Source of the DNA: Sipunculus nudus | Lineage: Eukaryota; Annelida; Sipuncula; Golfingiida; Sipunculidae | Assembly: GCA_026874595.1 (NCBI GenBank) | Contig: CM049313.1 | Coordinates: 18,287,508 to 18,351,507, forward strand | Length of the DNA stretch: 64,000 bases | Direction of reading: 5' to 3' | In this document: piece by piece, positions 48,501-58,558 of the stretch | How positions within the stretch are numbered: the stretch's first letter is position 1 | Layout of the letters: every line of letters starts with the position of its first letter | Translations under genes and position numbers: made by a program | Notes under the pieces: generated by a model | What the model was told of the DNA's origin: nothing | Databases searched by the model: none | What the model saw: only the letters and a program-made list of their open reading frames with translations

Positions 48501-49168
48501 AATCAAGGAGTGCGGTGGTAAGTTCACGATATCTTTAATAGTTTTTGGAATAATATGCAAATTACGAAAATGTGACGTCATCTTTTTGAGCTTATCTCTG
48601 AAAACTCAAGAAAAAATGACCAAATCAACTTTAATACTTTCCAAACTTTTAGACATGAATTAAGGTTAAAGGTTACATCAATGGGAATACCAAACAGTGT
48701 AGAATCGGTGTGTGTGTGGGGGGGGGGGGGGGGTGGGGTAAGGTGGAGATCCGTTACTATCGTATGAAAGTTACAAGACTTCAGGTTTGATAATGTTCAA
48801 AGAATCAGCGATTCACTAATGTGTTATGGACGTCAAAATGCACGTAACTATAAAATTCCCAGACATGAAACAATTATTGTAAGCTGCTCAGCTGGGCCTC
48901 CGAATGTAATGTATAACATTTAAAAAATATAACAGCCTATAAAATTCAGCTATCAATCGTGTTTCTTAAGACATACATATTATCCAGAAGTACATAAAAG
49001 GAATCGCCCATCATTGCTTAATCTTCTTATTATTCTCTTTCTATATTGACAGGTTGTGAGCCATTGCTGCTTAAATTTGGCTTCGCGTGGCCTGAAAAGT
49101 TTCGCTGCAACAACTTTCCCAGAAAGCAATGCTTCCATTTTAAGAAAGGCAAGATCATCTACTACTGA
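42599..49168 (+). CDS. Secreted Frizzled cysteine-rich-domain protein, CRD only
   Basis: Exons 42599-42714, 46442-46647 and 49053-49168 join in frame to 145 aa. Residues 1-24 form a signal peptide ([20 protein letters not shown]...). The rest is a complete Frizzled-type CRD, the Wnt-binding module of Frizzled receptors and sFRPs: [71 protein letters not shown], then WPEKFRC. All ten cysteines are present (27, 35, 72, 81, 88, 98, 102, 109, 126, 134). There are glycosylation sequons at N41 and N50. The protein ends in a short basic tail ([11 protein letters not shown]), with no netrin module, linker or membrane segment, so it is shorter than sFRPs. By family it should bind Wnt or related lipid-bearing ligands outside the cell, probably as a decoy; that is inference. 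Exon 3 is followed by AATAAA 49 bases after the stop. Both introns carry repeats derived from this gene's own exon ends. Confidence 0.9.
42682..45240 (+). repeat. 60-bp minisatellite derived from exon 1 end plus splice donor, ~42 units
   Basis: The unit is ACATCTTACAATACCCATGT, GTAAAGGAATGAAGTACGTA, TGTCATGTGTTGATCTAGTT (three parts in order). The first unit is exon 1 itself: it encodes [11 protein letters not shown] and contains the GTACGT donor at 42715. About 42 units follow in intron 1, each repeating the last ~32 coding bases, the donor and ~28 bases of intron. Variants include AAAGAAGAACGT (donor GT lost, the downstream GTATGT kept) and GATATAG, GATCTAC, GATCTAT. In-frame TAG is present in most units. 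Two units carry a 28-bp partial repeat (about 42920 and 43670). One or two further units survive beyond the SINE (45605-45690). Confidence 0.95.
45240..45604 (+). mobile_element. tRNA-derived SINE inserted in the minisatellite
   Basis: The head resembles a tRNA: A-box-like GTGGCGTAATGTTTTGGGCG, then GGGTTAGGGGTGCGCGTCCC at the B-box position. The body includes TGGCTGCTTGGGTTGTATGC then TCCCCAGGGAGCCGAGAAA, which resembles the conserved central domain reported in metazoan Meta-type SINEs (from memory, unverified). The tail is a short (ACCTTT)n run. It splits the 60-bp array, so it is younger than the array expansion. Confidence 0.75.
46561..47016 (+). repeat. Duplicated exon 2/intron 2 junction (369-bp offset)
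   Basis: 46561-46647 (last 87 bases of exon 2) plus the donor and more than 80 bases of intron are repeated starting at 46930, with the second donor at 47016/47017. The copy keeps an open frame but reads [14 protein letters not shown] where the exon reads [14 protein letters not shown]. It is preceded by an acceptor-like GTCCTTTCTTGTTTCCGCAG, but a junction there would be phase 0. Exon 1 or exon 2 cannot be joined to it in frame, so it is probably an unused pseudo-exon. Confidence 0.85.
46655..47290 (+). repeat. ~24-bp minisatellite resembling 3' splice sites
   Basis: Repeated phrase GCAGTTTGTCCTTTTTTGTAA with A/C-rich joints, over 20 imperfect units across two blocks separated by the exon 2 fragment. 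Each unit supplies a T-rich run and a CGCAG, so intron 2 starts with an array of acceptor look-alikes. Confidence 0.85.
47480..48340. other. GC-richer patch and TGACCTTGACC text in intron 2
   Basis: 47480-47770 is distinctly richer in GC and CpG ('ggcgccgccgcgag', 'ggggcgccgccgata') than its surroundings and looks like inserted foreign sequence, but no ends were resolved. 48240-48300 carries TGACCTTGACCT direct repeats like those at 34.0 and 41.2 kb. A G-run lies at 48718-48738. No exon seen. Confidence 0.4.
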
Positions 49169-49216
49169 CTAAAGCGCCATCTACAGCCATTCGGATGAAT
49201 TTAATGCCTCTGTAGA

Positions 49217-49222
49217 AATAAA
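49217..49222 (+). promoter_or_regulatory. Polyadenylation signal
   Basis: AATAAA 49 bases after the stop of the cysteine-rich-domain gene, followed by a T-rich stretch from 49240. It fits the 3' end of a short mRNA. Confidence 0.65.
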
Positions 49223-49514
49223 GGAAGTTGTACTAAAAAGTTACCATTTTGTTTTCCGAGTTTATACATTCTGGTGAGATTTTTTTTTACGAAACGCTGC
49301 TGAATCCAAATTCATCTCAGCGAAACCGGAGGCGTACAAATCAAGCAATACGGTGGTGAATTTTTCTTCAGTAAGGGTAAATCTCCTCGCCCAATCATCC
49401 GTCCCTGTCATTTGAAAACCCCTAATTATAATTACGGACAGCCCTTGTGAGCATGTTATAGGCAAACTTTAGTTATCAGGCATGTCACGGAAAAACTTCG
49501 ACTTTCAGCATCGT

Positions 49515-49800
49515 ACACCAACGTCTGTGGCTTTGGTGTAGATTACACGAGTCAAAGCCGGGTGATCGTGAGTTCGATCTCAGCCGAGACGATGAGATTT
49601 TTCACGGTCGGACCCCACCCAGGGTGAGCGCTTTGCATTCTCAATGGAAAGGCCGTGCCCAACGGCCGTGTGTCACTCAAGAGTGTGACACCCGGGGGCT
49701 CCTCGGTCGCATGAGCCATTATTGGGGACGATTATGCACCAGGGCCCGCAGGTGCCGTTGTGACCGGGCCTGTTTAATACCAGGATATAACATGAGAGGA
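49515..49800 (+). mobile_element. tRNA-derived SINE
   Basis: A tRNA-like head with B box GAGTTCGATCTCAGCC and an A-box-like GGTGTAGATTACACG. A ~200-bp body follows, with inverted phrases (GGCCGTGCCCAACGGCC, GTGTCACTCAAGAGTGTGACAC) that would form hairpins. Target duplications were not found. It lies downstream of the cysteine-rich-domain gene and is not the same SINE family as at 45240. A C-run follows at 49896-49912. Confidence 0.6.
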
Positions 49801-49896
49801 AGCGTGTGTTACTGTCACGTAGTCCGAAACCGGAATGGAATTCTGCAAATGTACTTTTATTTGTTAAGTTAACCTTAAAAATGCAAGCGGTTACCC

Positions 49897-49927
<31 letters not shown>

Positions 49928-50350
49928 AAAATATTTCTAAAAAATTAGGATCGTGTACATCATGAGCAAGACCTGTCTGATGTGATTTGGTCAAATTATG
50001 TAACAGCCGGCTTTCTCTCAATTTTATTTGCTTTATTTTGCCGAAATGCATCTTTACCTGAATATATTCGGAATTTGCTTGATTTATCTGCATATGTGCT
50101 ATTAAGAAAACTCAATCAATTCGAATTAAATTTCTCCGCCATTATCGAAACGCCATCGAAACCCCTTGGCTTTATTAACACCTATGAGGAAGGTGAAAAA
50201 TAGAAGGGGCAAGCCTTCAAGTCGAACCCTGTTTGTTATTTGTGTGTTTCAGAGCGATATAAAGATATACTCTGGGTATATAAAATATTAACATAACATA
50301 TTGACCTCGCGCTCTGAGTAAAGACTTGCCGAAGACTTCGCAAACGAGTT

Positions 50351-51490
50351 TAAAGAGTTTGGTGGCGGGTAAATTCTGTTTTTTTACCGACTCAAAGAAA
50401 ACAGGAACGGTTACACTAAATCATGGCTAACTCCGCCAGGGTACCCTATCATCAAGTTATCATGAGTACAAACTGTCATGCTGCATCAACACGGGTTAAC
50501 CTGATAAGCTCACTCTAATACCAATGAATGGAGTGGCCTCTGCCCGTGAACAAAGAAATTGCCCTTTGTCAGAGAGGTGCTTAATCTTTTTAAAATAAAA
50601 GTATATCATATATAAATAGGTTCACTCTTCACGGATTTTAATCTCCACTACAGAGTGGCCTCTGCCCGTGAACAAAGAAATTGCCCTTTGTCAGAGAGGT
50701 GCTTAATCTTTTTAAAATAAAAGTATATCATATATAATTGTGCTCTAGTTTACCTAAAAATATATTGATTATATCGAGGGTTTCTACGGAAGCGTATTGC
50801 TGCCCCCTAGTAAAAGAAAAATAAATTATTTATCTCGTACGTACGACATACTATCTCGTACGTACGACATATTATCTCGTACGAGAAAATGAGAGTTCTG
50901 TGTATGACTGGTAGCCAATGTAAAGAGTTTGGTGGCGGGTAAATTCTGTTTTTTTACCGACTCAAAGAAAACAGGAACGGTTACACTAAATCATGGCTAA
51001 CTCCGCCAGGGTACCCTATCATCAAGTTATCATGAGTACAAACTGTCATGCTGCATCAACACGGGTTAACCTGATAAGCTCACTCTAATACCAATGAATG
51101 GAGTGGCCTCTGCCCGTGAACAAAGAAATTGCCCTTTGTCAGAGAGGTGCTTAATCTTTTTAAAATAAAAGTATATCATATATAAATAGGTTCACTCTTC
51201 ACGGATTTTAATCTCCACTACAGAGTGGCCTCTGCCCGTGAACAAAGAAATTGCCCTTTGTCAGAGAGGTGCTTAATCTTTTTAAAATAAAAGTATATCA
51301 TATATAATTGTGCTCTAGTTTACCTAAAAATATATTGATTATATCGAGGGTTTCTACGGAAGCGTATTGCTGCCCCCTAGTAAAAGAAAAATAAATTATT
51401 TATCTCGTACGTACGACATACTATCTCGTACGTACGACATATTATCTCGTACGAGAAAATGAGAGTTCTGTGTATGACTGGTAGCCAATG
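50351..51490 (+). repeat. Perfect 570-bp tandem duplication
   Basis: 50351-50920 and 50921-51490 look identical base for base. Inside each is a further nested repeat of ~83 bp ('gagtggcctctgcccgtgaa ... gtatatcatatata') at +180 and +303. Exact identity means a very recent event or an assembly duplication. Confidence 0.95.
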
Positions 51491-51645
51491 TAGATTATAT
51501 GTCGTACGTACGACATACTATCTCGTACGTACGACATATTATCTCGTACGTACGACATATTATCTCGTACGTACGACATACTATCTCGTACGTACGACAT
51601 ATAATCTACATTGGCTACCAGTCATACACAGAACTCTCATTTTTA
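51459..51645. repeat. Palindrome with TCGTACGTACGA array
   Basis: GAGAGTTCTGTGTATGACTG then GTAGCCAATGTAGATTATA on the left is mirrored by its exact complement ending at about 51642. Between them lie five 21-bp units, each holding the self-complementary TCGTACGTACGA. Two to three such units also occur in each 570-bp copy. Confidence 0.9.
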
Positions 51646-51690
51646 GATAGGTGATTAAATTCTGTTGCGTATGGTGCTATAATAGAGAAC
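51604..51690 (+). pseudogene. Fragment of a non-LTR retrotransposon reverse transcriptase end
   Basis: The frame reads LHWLPVIHRTLIFR, a stop, then VIKFCCVWCYN. LHWLPV-x-x-R is characteristic of the C-terminal thumb region of CR1/Jockey-like LINE reverse transcriptases. The same text, diverged and inverted, lies at 52985-53055. Only this short piece is visible, so it is a dead remnant. Confidence 0.45.
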
Positions 51691-51753
51691 CTGTCATAAT
51701 GATGATAAGAAAAAATATTACAGTCTTTTCACACACACACACAAATACATACA

Positions 51754-51758
<5 letters not shown>

Positions 51759-51845
<87 letters not shown>
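51759..51845. repeat. Compound (AT)n(AG)n(GACA)n microsatellite
   Basis: Three consecutive simple-repeat blocks. 51857-51893 then repeats, inverted, 'aataggttcactcttcacgg' from inside each 570-bp copy. Confidence 0.9.
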
Positions 51846-51929
51846 GAGAAGAGGATTGTAGTGGAGATTAAAATCCGTGAAGAGTGAACCTATTTACCTT
51901 TCACATACCAGGTATATTACGTTTATATG

Positions 51930-52260
51930 AAATACAGTGTAGTCTCCTTAAATATTACGGTATCTTTCAATATTTCGTTCTAAAACCGTTTGCTAAATCC
52001 GTTACGCAAGTAGAAAAAGGCTTGCCACGGGTGCGATGGATGATGAAAAACAAACAGCGATCACGCCACTTGTTGGATGTACAACCCAACTTCACAAATC
52101 AAGGTTTTCTAGCTTCTCCGGGTGTTTCTTTGTTTCATGTTTGTTCTCTTTTTTATAATTTTCGCGTGTGCTCAACTAAGATCTTGCCGCTAGTCAAGCG
52201 GTCTTGTAATTGTAAACAGACACACGAGGACTGTGTTAACTCACAGACAGAACCATGACA
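51930..52260 (+). repeat. Dispersed repeat, direct partner at 56110-56420
   Basis: Shared blocks in order: 'ctccttaaa', 'atggtatct/acggtatct', 'aaaccgttt', 'cacgccac', 'acaaatcaaggttttc', 'gtgtttctttg', 'tcttgt ... gtaaacagacaca' and 'gtttactcaca'. A 124-residue frame across this copy is not conserved in the other, so it is not coding. Confidence 0.65.
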
Positions 52261-52269
52261 ACGTATAAA

Positions 52270-53243
52270 ACCAGGAGTTACTAAGCTCGTGTGTCGGCAT
52301 GGATTTGCTGGACAACTTTTGTTTTCACCCAAAATGAGTTAATAACGTGAGACAACACACATATTATTGCAAATGAATATGAACCATAAGTGTCACTTAT
52401 AGAGGTGTCTGTAATACAGAGATGCCAATAAGGAGAGGTTAATGATTCCTATATTAATTATGAAACGGAGTGCTTGATCCCATAAGTTTAACTTCATGGT
52501 GTCTACAGTAGTAGGACAAGTTACACGTACATGTACCACATATAAGATTTTATACTTATCCCAAATCAAACCGATCTGAGGTGTAGGCTTTACCACCACT
52601 TCAGCCTGACATATTAACAAAAAGACATGTATTATATTTTGTATTCTTCTTTCACAGATTAATCAAATGTCTATGAGCTATAGTCTATAATATTTTTTTT
52701 ATTTAATTAAAATAAAAAATTAAATTATATGTACCGCATAAAATGGGTTGTGGACTGTTCCGCTACCCACATATTATATAAATGGTTGTATATACATTAA
52801 ATATTTTTAACGATCCACTACACCGTGCGTTATATCATAAATCTAATTTTTAGATCAATAATGAATATTAGAAAACTGCACAATACTCAAACACTAAAAA
52901 TTAGGCTATTTGGTAGCTGTCCTCTTGTTTTCAATTTGGCAAAGGCAATATTTTTTTATTAATACTATGACAGGCTCATCCTTTTTAACATCATACGCTA
53001 CCAACAGAATTAATCACCTATCTAAAAATGAAAGTTCTGTATATGACCTGCAGACAACGACTTGATATATTTCGCTTCCTTAAAACATTTCAGAAACCTA
53101 GACACAGAAAAATGATATAATCGAATAGCATTTAAATATATAGTATATATAAATAAATAAAGAAATATATATATATATATATATACGTTCGTTTCAACGG
53201 TGTTCAAACTGTTTGCAAGGAGGTGGAGAACATACATGATCTA

Positions 53244-53281
<38 letters not shown>

Positions 53282-53340
53282 TGCTTATACATATATCAGT
53301 TGGTCTGTTGTGTAGTCTGTGAAACAGATCCGTTAGATTT
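52270..53340. other. No gene; (TA)n runs and repeat fragments
   Basis: Contains (TA)n at about 53167-53184 and 53259-53281, and the inverted LINE-end fragment at 52985-53055. No exon seen. Confidence 0.45.
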
Positions 53341-53342
53341 AT

Positions 53343-53531
53343 TATGTCGTACGTACGAGATAGTATGTCGTACGTACGAGATAATATGTCGTACGTACGA
53401 GATATTATGTCGTACGTACGAGATAGTATGTCGTACGTACGAGATAATATGTCGTACGTACGAGATAACAAGTCGTACGTACGAGATAGTATGTCGTACG
53501 TACGAGATACTATGTCGTACGTACGAGATAA
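53343..53531. repeat. Nine 21-bp units with TCGTACGTACGA core
   Basis: Unit TATGTCGTACGTACGAGATA plus one variable base, nine times. Because 21 is a multiple of three, both strands give long reading frames (SYVRD / SRTYD repeats), which are artefacts. The right flank (CTAGGTGGCAGCAATACGCT then TCCGTAG) is the reverse complement of the flank of the array inside the 570-bp copies, so the two arrays are the inverted ends of one element or duplication. Confidence 0.95.
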
Positions 53532-53599
53532 ATAATTTATTTTTCTTGTACTAGGTGGCAGCAATACGCTTCCGTAGGTTTCACCCTAGCCCTAATCAA

Positions 53600-54845
53600 A
53601 TTTTTATTTACATAGATCTTAACAACTCTTTGCGTAAAGTTGCCACTTTGCAAACCAAGTGGAATTTATATTGTCTGCAACCTGAGGAAATATTATTGGT
53701 AAGCCAATCAAAAAAGGCAAAGATGGTTGGGGGGTACAATCTAAAAGAGGATATTCCATACCGTAAATATTTCAGTGTATTAGAGTGTATTAGTGACTGA
53801 TTCAAAATGTTTGGGTGGTGTTGGTAAAAACGAATTTCGAAATTGGGTGGCGGTGGTAAAGACTAATTTCGAAAAAGGTCAAATAAAATGCCTGTGACTG
53901 AGCCAAAGGATGCTATTCATTTAAACATTATTTATTTAACATGGATGGTACAAACAGATAAAATAAATGCAAGTATGGAATTAGCGAGCTACGCCCAAAC
54001 GCCCGCACAACAAACTAATAGTGTGTTAAAAGATTACATGTTTTGCACAAATTTGAGATCTAGCACTAACAAGAACAGATGAAAAACAAAGTACGATAAC
54101 AATATAATTTTACACTAATGGGGACCTCAAAAAGTTCACCCATTAAAAAATATTACCCAAGTATTGATGTAGCTATAAACTGATCAACTCCTACAAGCCT
54201 CCACTCTATATTCGGGGGGGGGGGCTTAACTTGTGGGCCCACAGATACTTTTACGGATACAAAGGGACTTTTTGCAGTGAGGCAGAAGAAATACGGACGG
54301 TTTGGCAGTTTGTGTTAGAACACACAAGAGTTACGGCTGGTTAGGGCCATAAGTGGTGAACGCTTCATAACTATATAAATACGTAAGAACAGGAAAACGG
54401 GGTAGACCCTATCTTAGTGTAGAAACAGTTTGAAAATTTGTATGCCCCAATGGCGCATTCCGGGGTAATTTAAAGGCCATCATGATGCGAATATTTACCT
54501 GTTTCCATAAATTCTTTTCTAAATATTCTCAAGTATGCTGCAAAGAAAAATATTTGAACAAGATCTATGGTTGCCAGGGGAGACGCTCAGTTTAGCACAG
54601 ACAGGCATAATGTTTCTCAAACTGCCATTAAAATATTATAGTTTCACAGCTAAATATATGAGGCCTCAGGCAGTTTTGATGCACGTAAAACCCAACTTAA
54701 ATGATTTGCACTGCATATTTTTACAACATAGTTAAATAAAACAATGAACTGTTTTCTTTCCTGCTTCCAGGTTATATCATTTTCATTTTCCTGACGTGGG
54801 CAGTTATTTTTTCTTTGACCGTCTTCATTTTGCTCCCGCTCCGAG
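53600..54845. other. No gene seen
   Basis: Short AT-rich reading frames without motifs, and a G-run near 54215. Confidence 0.4.
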
Positions 54846-54847
54846 AC

Positions 54848-54849
<2 letters not shown>

Positions 54850-54936
<87 letters not shown>
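54850..54936. repeat. (TA)n microsatellite, ~87 bp
   Basis: The longest uninterrupted TA run in the window. It is followed by GC-rich 'ggggaaggggcgggaacatc', probably an element end. Confidence 0.95.
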
Positions 54937-54937
<1 letters not shown>

Positions 54938-55664
54938 GGGGAAGGGGCGGGAACATCGCCCCCTGCGGCCTCCCTCTGGCTACGCCCTTGACATACACAA
55001 ACACACGCAAAGAGGTAATAATAACACAGTTATGTAGATCTCCTATTCTTAAATACGCCATATACGCCATATACGCTCTGCCTTATGTAATTACGAAAGT
55101 ATCCACCAGATGTCGCCTCATGAGTGGTCAGTGGAGGAAAGCCACCTCGTGGTGAGAGGCGCGAAAAGGTGAAGGTCGGTGACGTGTTACGCTGAGAAAG
55201 TTCCATTGGATCCGCGTGGTTCCACACTTATAATGATTCTTTTGAAGACAAAAGGTCAGAACATATTCTAAACTTAACATACCAAAAATAACCTACCTAG
55301 CCGTACCCGAGCTGGGGCTATTATAAGCCCCCCCCCCATCTGTTCAACAGATTTTTTAGGGGTACCCAATTTCGTTAATTGTCAGGGCTTGCCCAAACTT
55401 TTTTGCAAAATAATCACACAAAATTGCATTTGTAAGTCCCAGGTCCTAGTTAAAACTGTTTTAATTTATCAGCAGATGACACCCTCTATAGTAGCTACAT
55501 GTGATGGACCAAACAAAATCCTCATTGGAAGCTGCAGCTCATGCATAGGTCATATCGTGTTATGCGTGAGGCAAGATAGTCCTATATGGGGCTAAAAAGA
55601 AATGCGTATCCCGTTTGTCATTTGAGAAGCATGTATACAGAGTTTTTAATCGAAACTGAGGGGT

Positions 55665-55870
55665 CTAAATTCAAGAATTTGTACCGGCCAGAAATTTCCT
55701 CGAGGGCCCAATGAAATGTTTAGTGTAGGGGCATATGTAGCGAATTCATCCTGAGTAAATTTTGTTTGTAAAAATGTGACGACCAATGCATTTTTGTTCT
55801 TCACCTTTCTATGAAGCCTAAAAACATGGTGCCAATTTTTTATTGAGTTTTGACATGTCATTCAGCTTGT
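55665..55870 (-). repeat. Dispersed repeat, inverted partner at 59420-59560
   Basis: Reverse-complemented, it shares 'caataaaaaattggcaccat', 'aaaggt', 'aaaaatg', 'tactc' and 'acatatgcccc' in order with the later copy. No coding seen in 54950-56710 otherwise. Confidence 0.6.
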
Positions 55871-56712
55871 ATTAAAATGCTATTTAAAACGTTAAATAAT
55901 AAACTTTGACCGAAACATAAACAAATTAAGCAGGGCAAGAGGATAAGAAAGGTTCTTTTGGAAGGTAGTTACATAGTGAACAAACAAACTTAGTTCTCTT
56001 AACAGGTTGGCATTGTCTAAAATTATTTTTTTTTGTTCATATTAAATGTACCTAATCACATACCAAGTATATTTAATAAACTCATATAGTGTAACATGCT
56101 TTATACACATAGCTTGGTTTTTCTCCTTAAAATATGATGGTATCTGCTAATATTTCATTGTAAACCGTTTAAGTAATCCTGTACACAAGCGATGTAAGGT
56201 TTACAAGATCAGTGGTACAGGTGTAAACATAGCGCGCACGCCACCTGGCGGCCATACCGCGCTACTTTACAAATCAAGATTTTTACAAGCATCCAAACAG
56301 TGTTTCTTTTTTTTATCTTTCATATTATTTCTCCTCGTTTGGGAGTTGTGCACGCGCAAGATCAGACCTCTAGTTATGGCCTGAAGTCTTGTTATGGTAA
56401 ACAGACACATGTGTTTACTCACATGCAGAACTATAACAACAGGTGAATTGGAGATTGAAAGTCCATATACAGGGATGGCTTTGCCAAAAAAAATTGTATT
56501 CAGCCAAACTAATGAACTAGTGTCGTAAGATAATGCATATACTGTTACAAATATTTATGTATCTTTACAGTTTACTTCAGGGGATAAGTGTTAATTTTTT
56601 TTCTGTAAGCAATGGTAATCTCTGGTCATTTAAGCTATCCGATATGGTAGCTCCCACCCGTTAAGTTTTCTAGACACTTCTTTTTCTATACATTGAGGAA
56701 AAAAATGAATGT

Positions 56713-56715
<3 letters not shown>

Positions 56716-56772
<57 letters not shown>

Positions 56773-56787
56773 ATAAATATAATATAA

Positions 56788-56837
<50 letters not shown>

Positions 56838-56960
56838 AGAGAGTAGCAGTGACGCCTTTAAGATAGTAACATGTTTATTAATATTAGTCTATCTAAAAGG
56901 CGTCAATCTTTCTCCAAACCTACACTTCGACTACAGACTAACACGGCTATACCACTAATC

Positions 56961-57001
<41 letters not shown>
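56716..57001. repeat. (TA)n and (TG)n microsatellites
   Basis: (TA)n at 56716-56760, (TG)n at 56795-56836 and (TA)n at 56963-57001, with short unique spacers. Confidence 0.9.
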
Positions 57002-57006
<5 letters not shown>

Positions 57007-57009
57007 ATG

Positions 57010-58506
57010 CTTTAGTTTTTGTCTGGAGTTTTTTGGTATAAAAATGATAAAAAAAACATGGGCTCCAATCGAAGATGTACATTCCGCTGCTGCATCTGAC
57101 ATACCCTGCATTTAAAGACATAACCAATAAGATTTTATAGAATATAAGAATATTTCTATTCTTCATTCTTCATTTCATAGTTTGCATTATATACAGATAG
57201 TACAAGCTGGGTGCTAATCATTGTCTACAGATTACTATTTTCATAAAAAAAAGAATGTTGTACCAGTGATCTGGTTTGGACTGATGGAACATCCTATGTT
57301 GCAATTGTGCCATCACAAGTCATTAAAGGATAATGAAAAAAGCGACAAGAATTCAATAATAACAGGCATTTAACTTTACCTTTGTTATATTTAAAGGGAC
57401 ATAATCAGTAGCTATATTATGCCTATTCTTTCTCAATATCAGTTCCGTTTTGCTTTATACAAAAGTTTCCCAGCAAAACAATCCCAGCACACAGTCTTAG
57501 TACCTCGCATACAGCTGTTTCACACGTTTTTATGGCTCTGCGTGTTGGTAAACACAGTCCACGTGTGTCTGTTAACCATAACAAGGTCGTGTGACCGGAT
57601 GTCCGAATATGAGCCGCAACACACGGTGTTTCAGCCAGCGGGAACATGTATTACATTTTTGGGCCAAGTCAGTCGGGCATCCGTGATTGACACGTGTTGT
57701 GGCTCCGCGATGCACCCAGCCACACGTGCTGTGTTTATGTTGACACCTGTGATCGCGCCCGGCCCACTGTTTCTAACACTCGTTTACAGGAGTAAGCAAA
57801 CGGTTTCAAGGCAATATTTTGACAAGTACATACTTAAATGAAAGAGAAGAAGCTATTTTTCATGTTAATTCAAGATGCTTTATAGGTGAATGAGTCCCTT
57901 TAAAATTTGCCATTGGTTTTACCATAATTTCTGTTTAGATTTGTCGAGTTTTTTTTTTTTTTGGTTACTGTACTGGTAAAACCAGAATGCCTCGGTTTCA
58001 TATTCCCATAAATGTATAAAAAAATTGGCCCACAAACAAAATCGTTTTAAAAATAGACCTTGGGGGGGTATAAAGATGGGATAGAAGAACATCTGTAAAC
58101 ACGTACGATAACATTATGACTAAGTATGACACTTTTTTATGATTTGATATTTAATTCCAAGTTTGTTTCCTTCAACAGGGCTTCGCTAAAACTTCTAAGG
58201 TCCCTATGTTTTGTTTTTCAAAACACTCTCCCTAATGAATTCTTCAGTAAAACATGCATTTCATTCAATGTTAATTCTTCAGTAAAACATGCATTTCATT
58301 AAATGTTAATAATCTGTCCTTTACATCTCTCATTCTACTGTAAATGTCTGTAAATATTTTTCTGCTGTAAACTACCTGATAGGCACAGCTTACAAAAGAT
58401 TATCAATGAACAGTGAAATAACTGATGAAAATAGCTACTCCACAGAAGATATAATTGCTCCCAAACGAATGCTATTGCCCGCACAAAGCTTAGGTTATAT
58501 GATCAA

Positions 58507-58558
<52 letters not shown>

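Noticed and set aside
53300-53564. Overlapping frames of SYVRD / SRTYD repeats
   Set aside because: Produced by the 21-bp palindromic array, open on both strands because 21 is divisible by three.
54796-55155. Reading frames of alternating Ile-Tyr
   Set aside because: Translations of (TA)n runs, here and at 22.1, 28.4, 30.6, 38.3 and 57.0 kb.
57419-57841. 140-residue reading frame
   Set aside because: No signal peptide, domain or splice context; internal inverted phrases resemble repeats at 52.2 and 56.4 kb.
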